Source of the DNA: Odobenus rosmarus divergens
Taxonomy: Eukaryota > Chordata > Mammalia > Carnivora > Odobenidae
Reading direction: 5' to 3'
Length of the DNA stretch: 64,000 nucleotides
Assembly: GCF_000321225.1 (NCBI RefSeq)
Contig: NW_004450458.1
Location: 670,574-734,573, forward strand
The position numbers and the translations under genes are program-made. The notes beneath the pieces are model-generated. The model worked only from the letters and a program-made list of their open reading frames with translations, searched no databases and was not told the DNA's origin. Below are positions 11,301-23,620 of this stretch, in pieces; position 1 is the first letter of the stretch, and each line of letters starts with the position of its first letter.

Positions 11301-11933
11301 AAGGAGGAGGAGTGTTTTATTACTGCAGGGTGGGGTTGGAAGTCTAGGCTCCCTGTATGGTCTACACCAACACCCCAAGGGAGTCACTCATTACTGCCCA
11401 TTGGGGATGAAAGTCCTGGCTTCCTATTCAACCTTCTCTGGTGCCACCCTTGCATGCTGTTGGAGCATTTCATTATAGCTTGACAAGTTGGAAACCTAGG
11501 TTCTCAACTTAACCTTTGCTGATGGATATGGGGTGTGGCCACAGTTTTTGTTCCACCCTGTGGCATTTGGCTAGAGTAGAGTGGTTTTTATTCCTAAAAG
11601 TTTTCTCTCTTGCCAGAGTGCCTCTTTTCTGATCTTTTGGCTCAAGAGATTAGAATTTTGTTGGGGCTTCAAAAAAAAAAAAAAACAAAACTGCTCAATG
11701 ATATTTCTGGGTTGTTGGCTTTTGGGACATTTATGGCAAAAAGAAAACCTAGGGAACATATCACCATGTCATCTCTCAGGTCCTGAGTTCCCAGCTAGTC
11801 TGCCTATTCTCTCCATCTTTTAGAGTCTCCTTATGTTTGTTTCCTATATAATACCCAGGGTTTTTTTAGTTGTATTTAGTGGGAGGAAGAGAGGAAATTA
11901 TGTCTACTCCATCTTTGCAAGTGGAAGTGCCCC
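8316..11933 (-). mobile_element. Antisense L1M with preserved 5' end, 3' truncated in ORF2
   Basis: Old L1 on the minus strand. Its 5' end is at about 11933. The complement of an L1 5'UTR with tandem monomers lies at 11040-11480, ORF1-related and spacer sequence at about 9540-10960, and the ORF2 endonuclease at 9202-9540. A minus-strand fragment at 9202-9420 reads ..HQEDITILNMSAPNSSAV.., the endonuclease motif. Further ORF2 sequence runs to 8316, where the element stops, so reverse transcriptase and 3'UTR are absent. It is interrupted by an unidentified element at 8478-8996. No intact frames remain. Confidence 0.82.
8478..8996. mobile_element. Unidentified ~520-bp insertion within the L1M
   Basis: The L1M sequence is continuous on both sides (GTGATTTCATGGTT before, TTATTTTACATTTGTTGAGG after), with this block in between. 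A short candidate target duplication, TGGTT, lies at 8473-8477 and 8997-9001. The length and 5-bp duplication would suit a solitary LTR of an endogenous retrovirus, but I cannot match it to a named family and the ends are not clear TG..CA. Confidence 0.5.
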
Positions 11934-12710
11934 CAGCAGGTCTTTTTGATTCTACCACCTAATTACAGGAAATCTTTGATTTTTCATGAACATTTGTATG
12001 AATTCCCTGGTTCTTGAATACATAATAATTACAAACACAGTATGCTATAAAATATATCTCATACTTTAATATTTTAAAGTATTATGTATTATATATATTT
12101 GTATTATATACAAAATACCATAAAATGTAGTATATGTTATTATTTATTACATATATATGAAATAATAATAATAATACAAAATGCACTATTGGGGAAGCTA
12201 AGAAAAGATGCTGCTGAGGTGTCCTGCCACGGAGATCATGATGTCTGAGGGCCACAGCTGATTCCCTCTGAATCCACCACCACATTTAAACCAAGGCTAT
12301 GCTCCCTGTGGGCTTCTCCCAACCATTGATTGAGCACAGGGGGGATATTCATGCAGGCGCATTCCTGTGATACTTGGGACTCTTCTGAATGGTGACATTG
12401 ACTCAAGGACTCCTTATCAGTCTGACTGAACCGTTCTTGGAACTTGAATTCTAAGACTCTTCCTACTCAGTTTGCCTTCCTTCTCCCTTACCTCCTCAGG
12501 TGCATACCTGCACTGTTTGAAGACTCTGCCTGTCTACCCTGGTTCTCTTACCCTTTCTTCTTCACAGGCATTTCCCTCATGAGCCCTGGCATACACTGTT
12601 TTTTTTTTTTGGAAGAACCCAAGTGTTTTATATATCTGCATCCAAATCTGTAATCTAGATCCAGATATAGGTATAGAAGTAGATGTTCTCTACCTACATA
12701 ATACTGTATA
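11934..12710. other. Single-copy DNA with AT-rich core
   Basis: Positions 12040-12180 are strongly AT-rich, with TATTATATATA-like runs. Positions 12440-12650 contain pyrimidine-rich single-copy sequence with a short open frame and no recognisable domain. Confidence 0.5.
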
Positions 12711-12726
12711 ATACATAACACTATGT

Positions 12727-12916
12727 GGGGCGCCTGGGTGGCTCAGTGGGTAAAGTGTCTGCCTTCGGCTCAGTTCACGATCCCACGGTCCTGGGATGGA
12801 GCTCCACATTGGGCTCCCTGCTCAGCAGGGGAGTCTGCTTCTCTCTCTCCCTCTGCTCCTCCCCCGGCTTGTGCTCTCTCTCTACCTCTCAAATAAATAA
12901 ATAAAATCTTAAAAAA
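12727..12916 (+). mobile_element. Can-SINE
   Basis: Complete Can-SINE with GGCGCCTGGGTGGCTCAG head. The near-perfect 16-bp duplication ATACATAACACTATGT at 12711-12726 matches 12917-12932 with one difference. Confidence 0.95.
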
Positions 12917-13194
12917 ATACGTAACACTATGTATATAAATACATGGGTTATGCAGGACGATTCGATAATCACCAAGTATCATTGATATGGCAATTCTGGA
13001 GGGGGCAGCGAGGACAATGTGGCTTACCAGTAGCCAAGCAGCTATTTCCCATGTATCACCCCACAGTCTGGTCCAAATTCACAATCCTACAATATTACAA
13101 ATTCTCAAGTCATCAACTTCACTGTTAACTGTACATTTTTGAAACAACAAAGGCTGACATCGCTTTGCCCGGTAGAAGTTTCTGCAAAAGGAGA

Positions 13195-13380
13195 CACATC
13201 CTTTACTTTCACTGTCCAATAAGATAGCCGCTAGCCAGGTATGGCTATTGAACACTCGAAATATGGCTAGTGTGGCTAATAGAAATGTTAATGTTATTTA
13301 ATTTTAATTGATTTAAATTTGAATTTAAGGAACCACATGTGGCTTGTGGCTGCCATATTGAACAATGCAGGCTGTCATGT
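13195..13380. mobile_element. hAT-type non-autonomous DNA transposon relic
   Basis: CTGTCCAATAAGATAGCC at the left and GGCTGCCATATTGAACA at the right form diverged terminal inverted repeats around an AT-rich centre. Inside, CACATGTGGCTTGTGGCTG and TATGGCTAGTGTGGCTA are arranged as in a common mammalian hAT-Charlie MITE. Subfamily not assigned. Confidence 0.7.
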
Positions 13381-14915
13381 TTCACAGATACCTACCCTGC
13401 CTTCCTCCTCGTGATCACTGACTGAGGTCAGGTCTTCATCTTCATCAGCCTGGACTGTTCCACACAGTAGTCTTATACATCATGTCCATGTTTCTCCTCT
13501 CCAAATGCTCACTTAACCTCTGAGTTGCCAGTAGAGCGTTTGTTCTTAAACACAAAATCGTATCACTTCCTTAATACAAAGACATCCCAGAGGCTAGGGA
13601 TTGTGACTTACTCAGTTGCTGAATTCTGTGCCTTTTTGCTATACCTGGGGCTATACATACCTGGGAGCTGTTAGGCCTGATAAATGGCTATTGGGAGAAT
13701 GAACATATTTCAACAGCAGGGCATTCTGGAGATAGCGTGCCTTAAATTACCTTAATTTGGGGGATGTGGGGACATGTAGCAGAATAATGAAGGTGTATTT
13801 TTAGAAGGTGATCTGAACAGTTCCCTCACCCTCACCTGCCCCCAGTTCCCTCACCCTCGGTCCCAAATGCATGATCTTTATGAGACTTATTACATTCTTG
13901 TGAGCAGACCAACTTCCCCAGCATCCCCTAACTATTATCAACATCATGGCCAAACGAATTTCTGGACCTCTCCCAAAGTGATCCTCTGTAAAACACCACT
14001 GTGGTTAAATGCTAAAAAATGAGATTCTCAAGAAGGAAAAAAAAATCACATTTGTGAAACAATAGGTGCCATTTTTCAACCCAGTGGATCATTTCATTAA
14101 CAAATGCATTGTTTTTCTTAGTAAAGCTTTTTCCTTTCCTCACAAGGCAAAACATGACTAGAAGGAAAACCATCAACAGCAAAGCTTATTTAATTCAAAT
14201 GTGAGCTTTGTCATAAAAAATATTTTGAGTATTAGCAGTATTCCCATGTCTCAGGGACAAACACGCACACACAACCGGCTTTGAAAATCTGTTTGAATAC
14301 AACAGGTCCTCAGATGTACGCATGCATTTTCCTCCCCTCCTCTCCAGCACCCTCCTGTTTTCATGGCATCAGTGGATCTTTCCACCAGACAACACTCCCT
14401 CCCTCTGATCACAGTCTTCTCTATGGGAGATGTACTTGGTTTCTCAGCTCAGTGAACTCTCCCTGTTTCAGGGAGAAAGATTTAATTGCAGGGTTTCACA
14501 TTTTCAAAGAAAATGTTTAGACTGGGAGACATCAGCCATATTAGAGAAATGTGGTTTGCTCAAAAATAAGTGGCATAAATCCCCTGCCTTTTGCTGGCAG
14601 GAAACTCAGGAAGAAACTCTGGCTATTATTGAAATAATCCTCATTTGATTACTTTTTTTTCCCCCCAAACAAGTGCTTGATTCACTTGGAATCCAGTTGT
14701 TAGGCTTGATGCATGGTCAAATAAATCTGCAACTGCCTATGTGGCTCACATGCATTTGGTAAGATAATCTCTTAACTTATTTGCTGTAAGGTTGGCGCCT
14801 AAATATTTTTGCACCCAGCAATAACATGTAATTATTTTGCAACTTGCAGTTATGACTCTGAAGACTCTAAATCCTTTCCCTTGCTTTATCTTTAGTGACA
14901 ACGTTGTATGTTTTT
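13381..14915. other. Single-copy DNA, possible L2 remnant and possible conserved non-coding sequence
   Basis: Positions 13480-13700 carry L2-like wording (AGGCTAGGGATTGTGACTTA, then TGATAAATGGCTATTG), weakly. Positions 14020-14250 and 14680-14900 are clean, low-repeat, AT-rich sequences of the type often conserved between mammals; this can only be judged by alignment. No gene is visible. Confidence 0.4.
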
Positions 14916-15122
14916 CAAAAGATTTTTTAATTTATTTCTATTTATTTGACACAGAGAGAGAGAGAGAGTGAGCACAAGCAGGGGGAGTGGCAGGCAGAGA
15001 GAGAAGGAGAAGCAGGCTTCCCATGGAGCAGGGAGCCCAATGTGGGGCTCCATCCCAAGACCCTGGGATCATGACCTGAGCTGAAGGCAGATGCTTAACC
15101 AACTGAGCCACCCAGGTGCCCC
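14916..15122 (-). mobile_element. Can-SINE, antisense
   Basis: Reverse Can-SINE: T-rich tail complement, GA run at 14954-14968, and the head complement CTGAGCCACCCAGGTGCCCC ending at 15122. I did not find a clear flanking duplication. Confidence 0.93.
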
Positions 15123-15754
15123 AAAGCTGTACTGTTTTAATTCAGCTCAGGCATGAAAGATGACTTTGATGATGATGATGATGCTCGTCTTTTCCTTGAC
15201 TGGAGGCTAAGGAAGTCACTTGTCTAATAGTGCCGACTACAAACTGCAGGGAGTAAGATATCACCTGCAGTGGCCTGTGTACCGGAAACACACAACATGA
15301 AGTGGCAGGAAACACCACCATCTCTAATTATACACCAGGCTCTCACCTTCCATTTTGGTCCATCAACATGTTGTGTGGGGCACTAGCTTTATGCTTCAGT
15401 TCAAAGCGCAGAATTCCCCAACTTGGTCTCCCACCCTCCTTTAATTCTGGGTTGTGGCTGCATAGAAAAGCTCCTGTTCTCTTCCTCATTTCAAAAGGCC
15501 AAACGGAAGTCCCTTTCCTCCTCCGTTAGAAACCGGATGTGCTTGTTGGCAGGCTGAAGCATAGAATACAGCCATGTATACGTTTATTTCCGATGTAAAT
15601 GTCTTTACTTGACACATTTTGAAGAGAGCAAACTGTTGCACTGGGCAGATTAATGGTTTCCTTGTCAAAGGGACAATGATGTGGAAAGTTTGTAGTAAGG
15701 GCGGATGCATAACATCTCTGCATACTTGAAAAAAGCCAGATACAAGAGTCCTAC

Positions 15755-15995
15755 AGTCTGATTCCATTTGTACAGAGTTCGATACAAGGAAAAAGAACCC
15801 CAGGTGTTGGAAGTCGGGGTAGTGGTTCCTCCTGAGAGGCTAGGCTGAGAGAGGGCACGAGAAGGGCGTCTGGGTGTTTAGCGTCTTATTTCTTGGTCTG
15901 AATTACAGTCCCATGGGTGTGGTCACTTTGTGACAATGTATCAAGTATATAACCTTACCATATGTGCACTTTCTGTGTTTATGATACCCTGTCAC
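15755..15995 (+). mobile_element. L1 3'UTR relic (old L1M class)
   Basis: The order of CCATTTGTACAGAGTTC, GTAGTGGTTCCTCCTGAG, GTCACTTTGTGACAATGTATCAAG and ACCATATGTGCACTTTCTGTG follows the 3' end of old L1 elements (a short stretch encoding no protein). Strongly diverged. Confidence 0.55.
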
Positions 15996-18531
15996 CAGAG
16001 GTTGACATTTACACTAAAACACACTAAATTTATGCTGCAAATGTTCTCCATATAGGTCATCAGAATAGCATTTGAGGGTTTGGATGGAAAAGCGCTAGGT
16101 TCAGTGCGCAGGTTGCTAGTGCTGTTTCTCTTCTTTATCACGTCTCATGACTGTTAAACACCAAAGTGCGACACCCTGAGTGACCAGTCACAGTACTTTT
16201 TCTGAGAACATGAGCCGATTGCTTGTTTTCCTGGTACATAAACATGAATAAAAAATGTGATGAATTCTCTAAAAAGTACTTTACAGCTCAGATAACTCCA
16301 GGAATAAATACCAGGGCCTCTGCTTACCAAGAGAGCCATTTTAAAGAAGGCTTCCTGCCACCCCCAACCCAACTGCTACCAAAGAGTTGAGCTGAAGGGG
16401 AAAAACCCACGAACACTGCAGAACCCAAGAGCAGGAAGTCACAAAGCATGGGTAATGATATTTACTCAGAGCCGGATTCACATCCTACTTAACTCTGCAG
16501 GAATTCTCAACAGTTGGTCTTGATGACTCTGGCAATTCTGAAGCTCATTAACCTATTTGCAGGTGCTTTGCTTTCTGAGCTGCCTGTGTTCAGAGAAAAA
16601 AACGTTCTCCAAATTCTCTGACGCAGCCTGCCCCCTCAGTTCGGTAATCCTGACGTTGTTCAGGCCTCTTAGATGGGAAATGAAAGCTTTGGGTGATTCT
16701 GAAGTGGTGAGTTTTAAAATGAGTAATCCCATCATACATTTGATGTGAACCCTACTGTAATTGGAGAGAAACATGGTAGGTAAATTGTCTTCTTGAATGG
16801 TTGGGTAAGCCTTCCTAGGCTGTACAAAATGAACGAGGCTGTGCTAAAGTGCCCAAATATATAAACCATTTGGGTAGACAAAAGAGAACTGGAGCATTTC
16901 CTCATGTCCTTCCTTTATTTCTTAGGACACATGTTTGTATTTTTCTGCTGAATCGCCAAGTGGGATCCCTGAATTAAATTGTTATGCCCTATCAGGCTAA
17001 ACCCTGGGGAGCCAGGCAACTTTTGTTCAGTGGATTCTATTATGGGTTGTCTTTGAGAATCACATTATTTCTAAAATGCAAGGACTGCAAAATATCTCAC
17101 TTGGGTACACTCCTTTTTGAGACATTTTAGGAGTTGCAAATTTCTCTAACCCTCCTTTCTCTATAAAAGGAGCCTTGAGTTCACCCTTCCTAGTGGGATC
17201 TCTGCTATACAATAACTTTGTCATAACAAGGTCTTTCCCAGGATTCCCAGGAATGAACTCCTTGGACAGGGGCCAAGACGAGCATGCCTTGTACTAACAT
17301 CTATGCTGCCCAGAGAAGGATTGGAGGCGGTCCCTTGGATATTAATCGCCATTCTGTTCTGTTTCCAAATATGTCCTTTCTGAGAATCGCCTGACAAATA
17401 ACCTCTCTCTCAGGATTATTCAAGACCTAACTCTTTTGATACCTTAAAGTCTAAAGCTTGCCCTAAAAATGTATGAGTAGAAGTTTGGAGTATCCAGGAC
17501 AAATCATCGGGCCATATTTTTGTGGGCTTGGAGGGAGGGTGGTCAACCATACTGTCTTTTCTTGGGGGAAAAATGTATTCTGTTTCTTAGCAAAGCAAGG
17601 ACTGGGGCACAGGTCTGCTGAATTCTTTTCTGCCACCAACTAAGACCCCACCTGTTGCATACTTACTGTTGCAAAACCAACTCCTATTGATCTTCTGGAA
17701 GCTGGAGTAAATGATTGACAGATCCTGCACCATCACAGCATTACAGAGGTTAACTGTAGTGACATGTATATAGGTAGCATTGAATGGAGTCTTGGCATTT
17801 TTCTGACCATACCCTGCAAAAATTCCTCGTTGGGTTAACAGAAACATTGAGAAGCTAGGAGGCTAATTCTCTGCTGTTATGCCTTCATGTTGGTTTCTTA
17901 GGACTGCTTTATTTATGTAATACTGACCCTGCATCCTGTATAAGCAGCTTTTAATATATTTAGCAGCACTAATTAAAGCAAAGGAGATGGAGACATGTTT
18001 ATCTCACCAAGAGAGATAGCTTTTGTTTTGTTCTAGAGGACAGTCTGAAATAGATTTCATCTGTTTTGCACCTTACGGGGTATAATTTGAGTTTGATGGT
18101 AGGACTAGAGCTTCCATTAAGAAGGTCAAAGTTCAGGGTCTGTGCTCAGGGGAAAATAACTGTGTATCTATCAGGACAGCCTTGCTTAGAAAGACGAGAG
18201 AAATGACGTATGGGATGTTGTGACTGAAGACTCTACACCCAAGGAACATAATAACTGAGACTACCCACCCAGGCACCCAAAGACATGCACGGCTGAATGA
18301 ATCAGCATTCCTGTCTACTGAGCTCACTGCCTCCTATGTGGCATAAATAGAACATTGGGGTCTTAGCCCCTTGTAACATAGACTAGTTATTTTCTATTTG
18401 TTGGACCTACCTGAAGTAGCTGTACTGGTAGATAAAAAGTCAATTAATATTGCCTTCAGAGGAAATAACTTTTGTTTGATGCTACAGCAAAACCTTAGCA
18501 TAAAACACAAAGTCCTTATAAAGACCTACAA
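15996..18531. other. Single-copy DNA, no recognised gene
   Basis: About 2.5 kb without a recognisable repeat or gene. Short open frames on both strands (for example 16553-16774 - and 17587-17847 -) have no recognisable motif. This is one of the longest repeat-poor stretches in the window, so it is a reasonable place to look for conserved elements. Confidence 0.45.
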
Positions 18532-19105
18532 ATGGAGTATTATCTGGCCCCGGTGACTTCCCCTCACATTCTTCCTTGTTCACTCTGTCCTGGCAATCAT
18601 AGCACTCTTCTGGGTCCTTCGAAACCCCAGGCAAGTCCCTTCCCCTGGGCTCTAGTTGTACCTGCTGTTGCTTCTGCATGGAATATCCCTCGCAGCCCCC
18701 TGTACTTAGCTGGCTCATTTTTTCACTTCCTTCAGTTCTTTTCTCCACTGTAACCTCAGTGAGGACTACTCTGCCTACTTATTTCAAATTACAGAACCTC
18801 CTCCAGCAATGCCACTTCCCCCCTCCCACTGAAAATGGAATTGATTGTCCTCCTCTTGATGACATGCTCTAATTTTTCCCCAGAGCACAGTCCATATTCT
18901 AAAACAATGTGAAACTTAGTCACGATGTCTCCTTTAAGTTGTTTACCTTTTCCTCACTAGAAATCAAGCTGTCAAAAAGCAGGGATTTGGGGTTTTTTTT
19001 GTCCACCACTGAGTCTGTAGGAAGTAGAACGGTGCCCAACACAGAGCCGTTCCTCAGTATATGTTTGTTGAATGAATGAATGAACAAATGGTTGAATCTG
19101 TTGGA
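18532..19105 (+). mobile_element. L2 3' region
   Basis: Ancient LINE-2. It shows the typical series of phrases: GTCCTGGCAATCATAGCACT, TGCTGTTGCTTCTGCATGGAA, TAACCTCAGTGAGGACTAC and finally GTTTGTTGAATGAATGAATG at 19063-19082. A 73-residue open stretch at 18532-18753 falls in this non-coding L2 part and is not a gene. Confidence 0.8.
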
Positions 19106-19565
19106 GCACTGGTGAGGAATTTGGTACATAGAAAACTAACCAATAAAAAAGTGAGTTTATCTCTATCATTGTCTGAGAAAGGAAACATAATCCTGGCTCA
19201 GAAATTAATAGTATTTGTATAATCAAAATAATATAAATGCTGAATATTGATTAGATAAACATTTTTATCATTACTGGGAAGATGAGATAGGAGGAAAAGG
19301 TGATGTTGACATAAGAGAGCTAATCCTGAACTACTATAATAGAAAGGCAATAAATAATTCTAAAATTGTCAAATGGAGAAATCTCAGAGAAAGTATGTTA
19401 CTTAACAATATGAACATAAATACCAGAGATACAATGAAAAAGTTGAAAGCGTTGTCTCTTGGGGTTTAGGGAAGAGTGGTGTTCATTATAAAACATATTA
19501 CTATTTGAGTGTGCATATATTACCTTGTAAAAATAAAATGTCATAAAACAGAAATACTTCCCATA
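19106..19565. other. Single-copy AT-rich DNA
   Basis: AT-rich, no recognised repeat or gene. Confidence 0.4.
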
Positions 19566-19576
19566 AGAAAGTACTA

Positions 19577-19772
19577 TACTTCGTGGGGGCGTCTGGGTGG
19601 CTCAGTCAGTTAAGCAGCTGTCTTCAGCTCAGGTCATGATCCCAGGGTCCTGGGGTCGAGCCCCGCATCGGGCTCCCTGCTCAGCGGGAAGCCTGCTTCT
19701 CCCTCTGCCTGCCATTTCCCTGCTTGTGCGCTCTCTCTCTGTCAAATAAATAAATAAAATCTTAAAAAAAAG
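19577..19772 (+). mobile_element. Can-SINE
   Basis: Can-SINE with head GGGCGTCTGGGTGGCTCAG and a CT-rich body. The 11-bp duplication AGAAAGTACTA flanks it at 19566-19576 and 19773-19783. Eight extra bases lie between the duplication and the SINE head. Confidence 0.94.
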
Positions 19773-19783
19773 AGAAAGTACTA

Positions 19784-21040
19784 AAACTTTTCTCCTTGAA
19801 GAACACTTTTAGATAACCTCATTTATTTTATGAAATATAAAATTAGATATCATGAAGTATCAAAATGACTAGATTGGTAAAACTTATTAAATTATTTTAA
19901 GTACATTTCAGAGAGACTGGTAAAATGTTCTCAATGTTGGCTGGATGTTTAGATTTTTAAAAATAATGTATTTATGGAGAAAAATTTCAATTTGCTATTA
20001 TTAGCAGAGATGCAGCTTAACATCCAAAGAAAGGAAAGGTACATTGAAGAAAATAAAATAAATGAGTTTGGAAAATGTAAGGATTGCCTTTTGGCTGAAA
20101 GTTACAATGACATTTAGGCCAGTCAGTTACTCATATTAGATATAGCTCCATACCTCATGAGTGAACTTTATTTAAAACAAAACAAGCAATAGTAATAATA
20201 AAATAAAAGTCACTAAACACTCACAAATATATGTATAAGCATAAATATAAATAAATCATAAATTATATATGTATATAAATTCTTTTTCTAGTTCTATAAA
20301 TTCTTATATAAGAAATTCTATATTAGAATTTTGACTCCAAGTACAGAAGACTAAGACTCAGATTTCATCATTCAGAAGATGTCCTCATGCACCATGAGAA
20401 GACCTTGAGAGAGCCATCTGGAACGTCTGATTACCTGCAAGTGCACTTTGGATGTGCTCTCAGAATTATGAGCCATGTAACAAATAGCGTATTATTATCA
20501 ACTGAGTCATTTAAATGATTACTGAGGCCATAATAGTGCCCTTCAAAGAAATATTATATATTTACCTACTTATAATCATCCCTATATGTGTGTTTTAAGG
20601 TAGTTTGATTTCTTTCTAAATATTAGGGCAAACAAACATATATGTGTGTCTATATAGAGCATAGGTATGTGGACTATTATGACACACGCACACATGTATA
20701 TATTACCTAAGTATATTACTTTTAGTTGTTACCTAAGTAACAGATTGGCATGAGATATGACTGCTTTTAATTCAATCAGCCCGTGCACATAATTCATAGA
20801 GGTATATAACAGAGAATATAAATTATTTAAGATAATAAATTATTTATGGTGATTTCAATAGGTAGTTACACTTTGTTATAAAGTAACATTTTATAACATA
20901 ACATAGAATATTTTTATTTTTTATCTTAAAAGGTATGATGAGGTCTTTCAAATATAGCTGTGTGCTTATTCCCCTAGCAGAGCAGTCATTGTCTGGTATT
21001 GTAATTGACTGCTTTCTCAGTGCCCAATTCATAGTTGTCA
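19784..21040. other. Single-copy AT-rich DNA
   Basis: AT-rich sequence with TATATA/TGTGTG patches at 20220-20330 and 20640-20710. No gene or classified repeat is seen. Confidence 0.4.
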
Positions 21041-21229
21041 TTCAATTTGGGAAGAAGAAGGAGAGAAGGAAGAAAGGAAGGGGATGAGGGAGAGAGGCAG
21101 AAGGAAGGAAGGAATTAAAAGGTGAAAGGAAGAAAGAAAGAAAGAGAGAGAAAGAAAGAGAGAAGAAAAGAAAGAAGAAAGAAAGAAAGAAAGAAAGAGA
21201 AAGAAAGAAAGAAAAAGAAAGAAAGAAAG

Positions 21230-21280
<51 letters not shown>

Positions 21281-21296
21281 AAAGAAAAAAAGAAAC
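21041..21296 (+). repeat. Long GAAA/GGAA purine tract (microsatellite)
   Basis: Almost uninterrupted purine strand. Diverged GGAA/GAGA units to about 21125 are followed by mainly GAAA units to 21292. A 75-residue open stretch across it encodes only K/E/R runs and is an artefact of the repeat. Confidence 0.95.
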
Positions 21297-22904
21297 CAGG
21301 AAAAATTTTCAGAATGAACAGTTTGGGTATCTTATTGAATACGAGATGATAGTCCCATGGCTAATCTGAAACAGAAAGTTATTACCTAATTCTGCTACTT
21401 TTGAGTAGCAATTTGTCCAGGCTGTGTTGTTGTTAGTAGAAAACCCAAGTGAGTTTTGTTCTTCTGGAGACTTACAAACTGACCTCAGCATCAAACAGAA
21501 AGTACCCAGAGAATCAAATTAGAATGATCCAAGGAAGACCACTGAAACAACCTCTAAAAGGACTCTAAAAGTCCTAGGGGGACAGCCTAAAGCCTGATTT
21601 CAATTTAATGGGGCACCAGTTGATGCCCGTTGTGGCATCAGGCAGACAAATCTGGCGTAGAATGAACATCATGCATTGGAAAGGGATTGCTGAGTGCACT
21701 GCCGAGTTTATAGGTATGTCCTTGTGTGAGTGTTCCCCCTTCACATTACTGAGTTAAATGGTGGACACGATCGACCAGGAGTGACCCAGTCTGGGACTTC
21801 ACATATTTAAGTTGCATTTACTCTAAATCAGATGAGTGAGAAAGTCCGCCAGTGTCTTTCAGGAATTGGGGAGATAATGGCAGTTTTCCTAGACCAAAGG
21901 AGGCACATCCTGGGGCCCAAAGGCCAGTTTGGCAGTGATGAAGAACTCAGCCAAAGTCCCTGGCATACAAGAAGTCAGGAACCTGGCCAAGCGTCCATGT
22001 GAGAGCAGAGGAAAGCAACAGTGACCCTAACGAGAGCAACTAAAGCCTTCAGGTTATCTCCATAGTCTTGATGGGGCACAAGAAGAACCCTTTCTGTGAT
22101 GGCAAAGAGGATCAACAACTTGGCCAGTGTTGGGGAGTGGACGCATTGGTAAGAAGCTCTTCTGAAAACTGGATTGTCAGCATCATTTTCCAAAGTGAAG
22201 ATGGGGGAGCTGTACAAACAAGGGGACATTACGCTGCTTTTTAAGGTTCGTCAATTTTTTCAGTCTGTTTTTCCACCCAGGATGAGTAGGATGTAGACCC
22301 TTCTATAGTAGTAGAGAAGCTGAACCAGATGCCCCAGGCTTAAAATACCAATTCTTCATGACGTTCTCTTGCTTTGCACTTGGCCCAGCTAGCTGGCTTC
22401 TGGGAACTGGACCATGAAGTTCTCCCTCCTATTAATAGAAGGTCCTCTTTTTATTGTACGCCTTCAACTCTTTAAGATGTATGATGGTACCCCATTAGAA
22501 TACAGGCCAAATTCCATTGCAGCAAATTCTCAGAGAATGTCCTAGAATTTGGTTGCATCAAATATTGCTTGAAATAAGAGTGCCATCAGCTGAAGATCAA
22601 GAATCTTATTATAATGATGACATCTATTGTAATGTTATTTGACCTGTGTTAATGTTGGTGATTAGGCGAAGAAAACCCTAAAGATGATTTTTTTATGCCA
22701 TCATTTATTGAACCTGGCTAGATTTAGCTTTCTACTTCCTGCCTCTGGGACTGGCACTTTGGCTTTGGGTCGGATTTTCTTCCCAGTTTCTCAGGCACTG
22801 GCTCCATGCTGTAGTGTTTGGGTTGCAAATATTGCAAGGGAATGCTTTAACACAAACAAAATGTCTCACCGATTAAATGTCAGAATGCAGTTTGCTTCCT
22901 GAAA
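21297..22904. other. Single-copy DNA, one uncharacterised stretch
   Basis: Positions 21600-22260 have balanced base composition unlike the AT-rich surroundings. They carry an 84-residue minus-strand open stretch (21975-22229) with no motif I recognise. It could be an old LTR or retroelement fragment. The remainder shows nothing. Confidence 0.35.
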
Positions 22905-23085
22905 CTCAGCGAGAGGAGCCAGAGGCCTGGGCTCCATGCCCAGCTCTGCCATTGACATTCAAGGTGACCTTGGGGGGGAAATGATTTAACTGTTTCCTGC
23001 CCTGTGACTGTGACACTGGGGGGCATTGCAAACACATCCCTGAGGCTTATAAGCTCTTTGCAGATTTTTGACAAGTGATTGCATG
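22905..23085 (+). mobile_element. MIR fragment
   Basis: CCATGCCCAGCTCTGCCATT followed by GGTGACCTTGGG and ATGATTTAACTGTTTCCTG follows the MIR sense consensus (tRNA-like part into core). Diverged; boundaries approximate. Confidence 0.6.
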
Positions 23086-23389
23086 GATTCTTTGCCATCT
23101 TTTGGACTTCTCTCTGTCCACTAGTCTATGTGAGCATATGAGGCCCTCTGGAAAAAGTGTTAACAAGGCGTGCCAGGTATTAGGCAGTCCTGGTGTTAAT
23201 GGCATCAGTGATAACCATCTCTGAGAAGGACAAGCAGTGAGTGAACACAGACGATGCTTTTTCTTGTAAATATCACTTTCAACCAATTTGCAAGAAAATC
23301 TATTTTTCCTATAAAAGTAGCCAAGCAGACCTACCGGTAGCCCATGAGAAGCACCATTTCTCCATTTCCTGTACTATCATGTAGTGAAT

Positions 23390-23620
23390 GGGGGAAGAAT
23401 TTGGACTACAGTCAAACTCCCTGCATACCCTCACTTTGGCAATTTCTTGTGCTAACTTCTCTGTGCCTCAGTTTCCTCTCTGGTAAAGCTGTACCCACAG
23501 CACTGGCTGCTGTGAGGACAAATTAGTTCATCCATCTAAAGTTCACACATTCCATGCTTGGAACCATGCCTGTGTCTTAGTAAGCACTTGATAAATGCTA
23601 GCTCGTATTGTTGTCATTCT
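23390..23620 (+). mobile_element. MIR fragment
   Basis: TCTGTGCCTCAGTTTCCTCT, GCTGTGAGGACAAATTAG, then TAAGCACTTGATAAATGCTA match the sense MIR core and 3' part. Confidence 0.8.

Noticed and set aside
18532..18753. 73-residue frame with proline-rich appearance
   Set aside because: Falls in the non-coding L2 3' region.
21122..21349. 75-residue K/E/R-rich frame
   Set aside because: Pure translation of the GAAA microsatellite.
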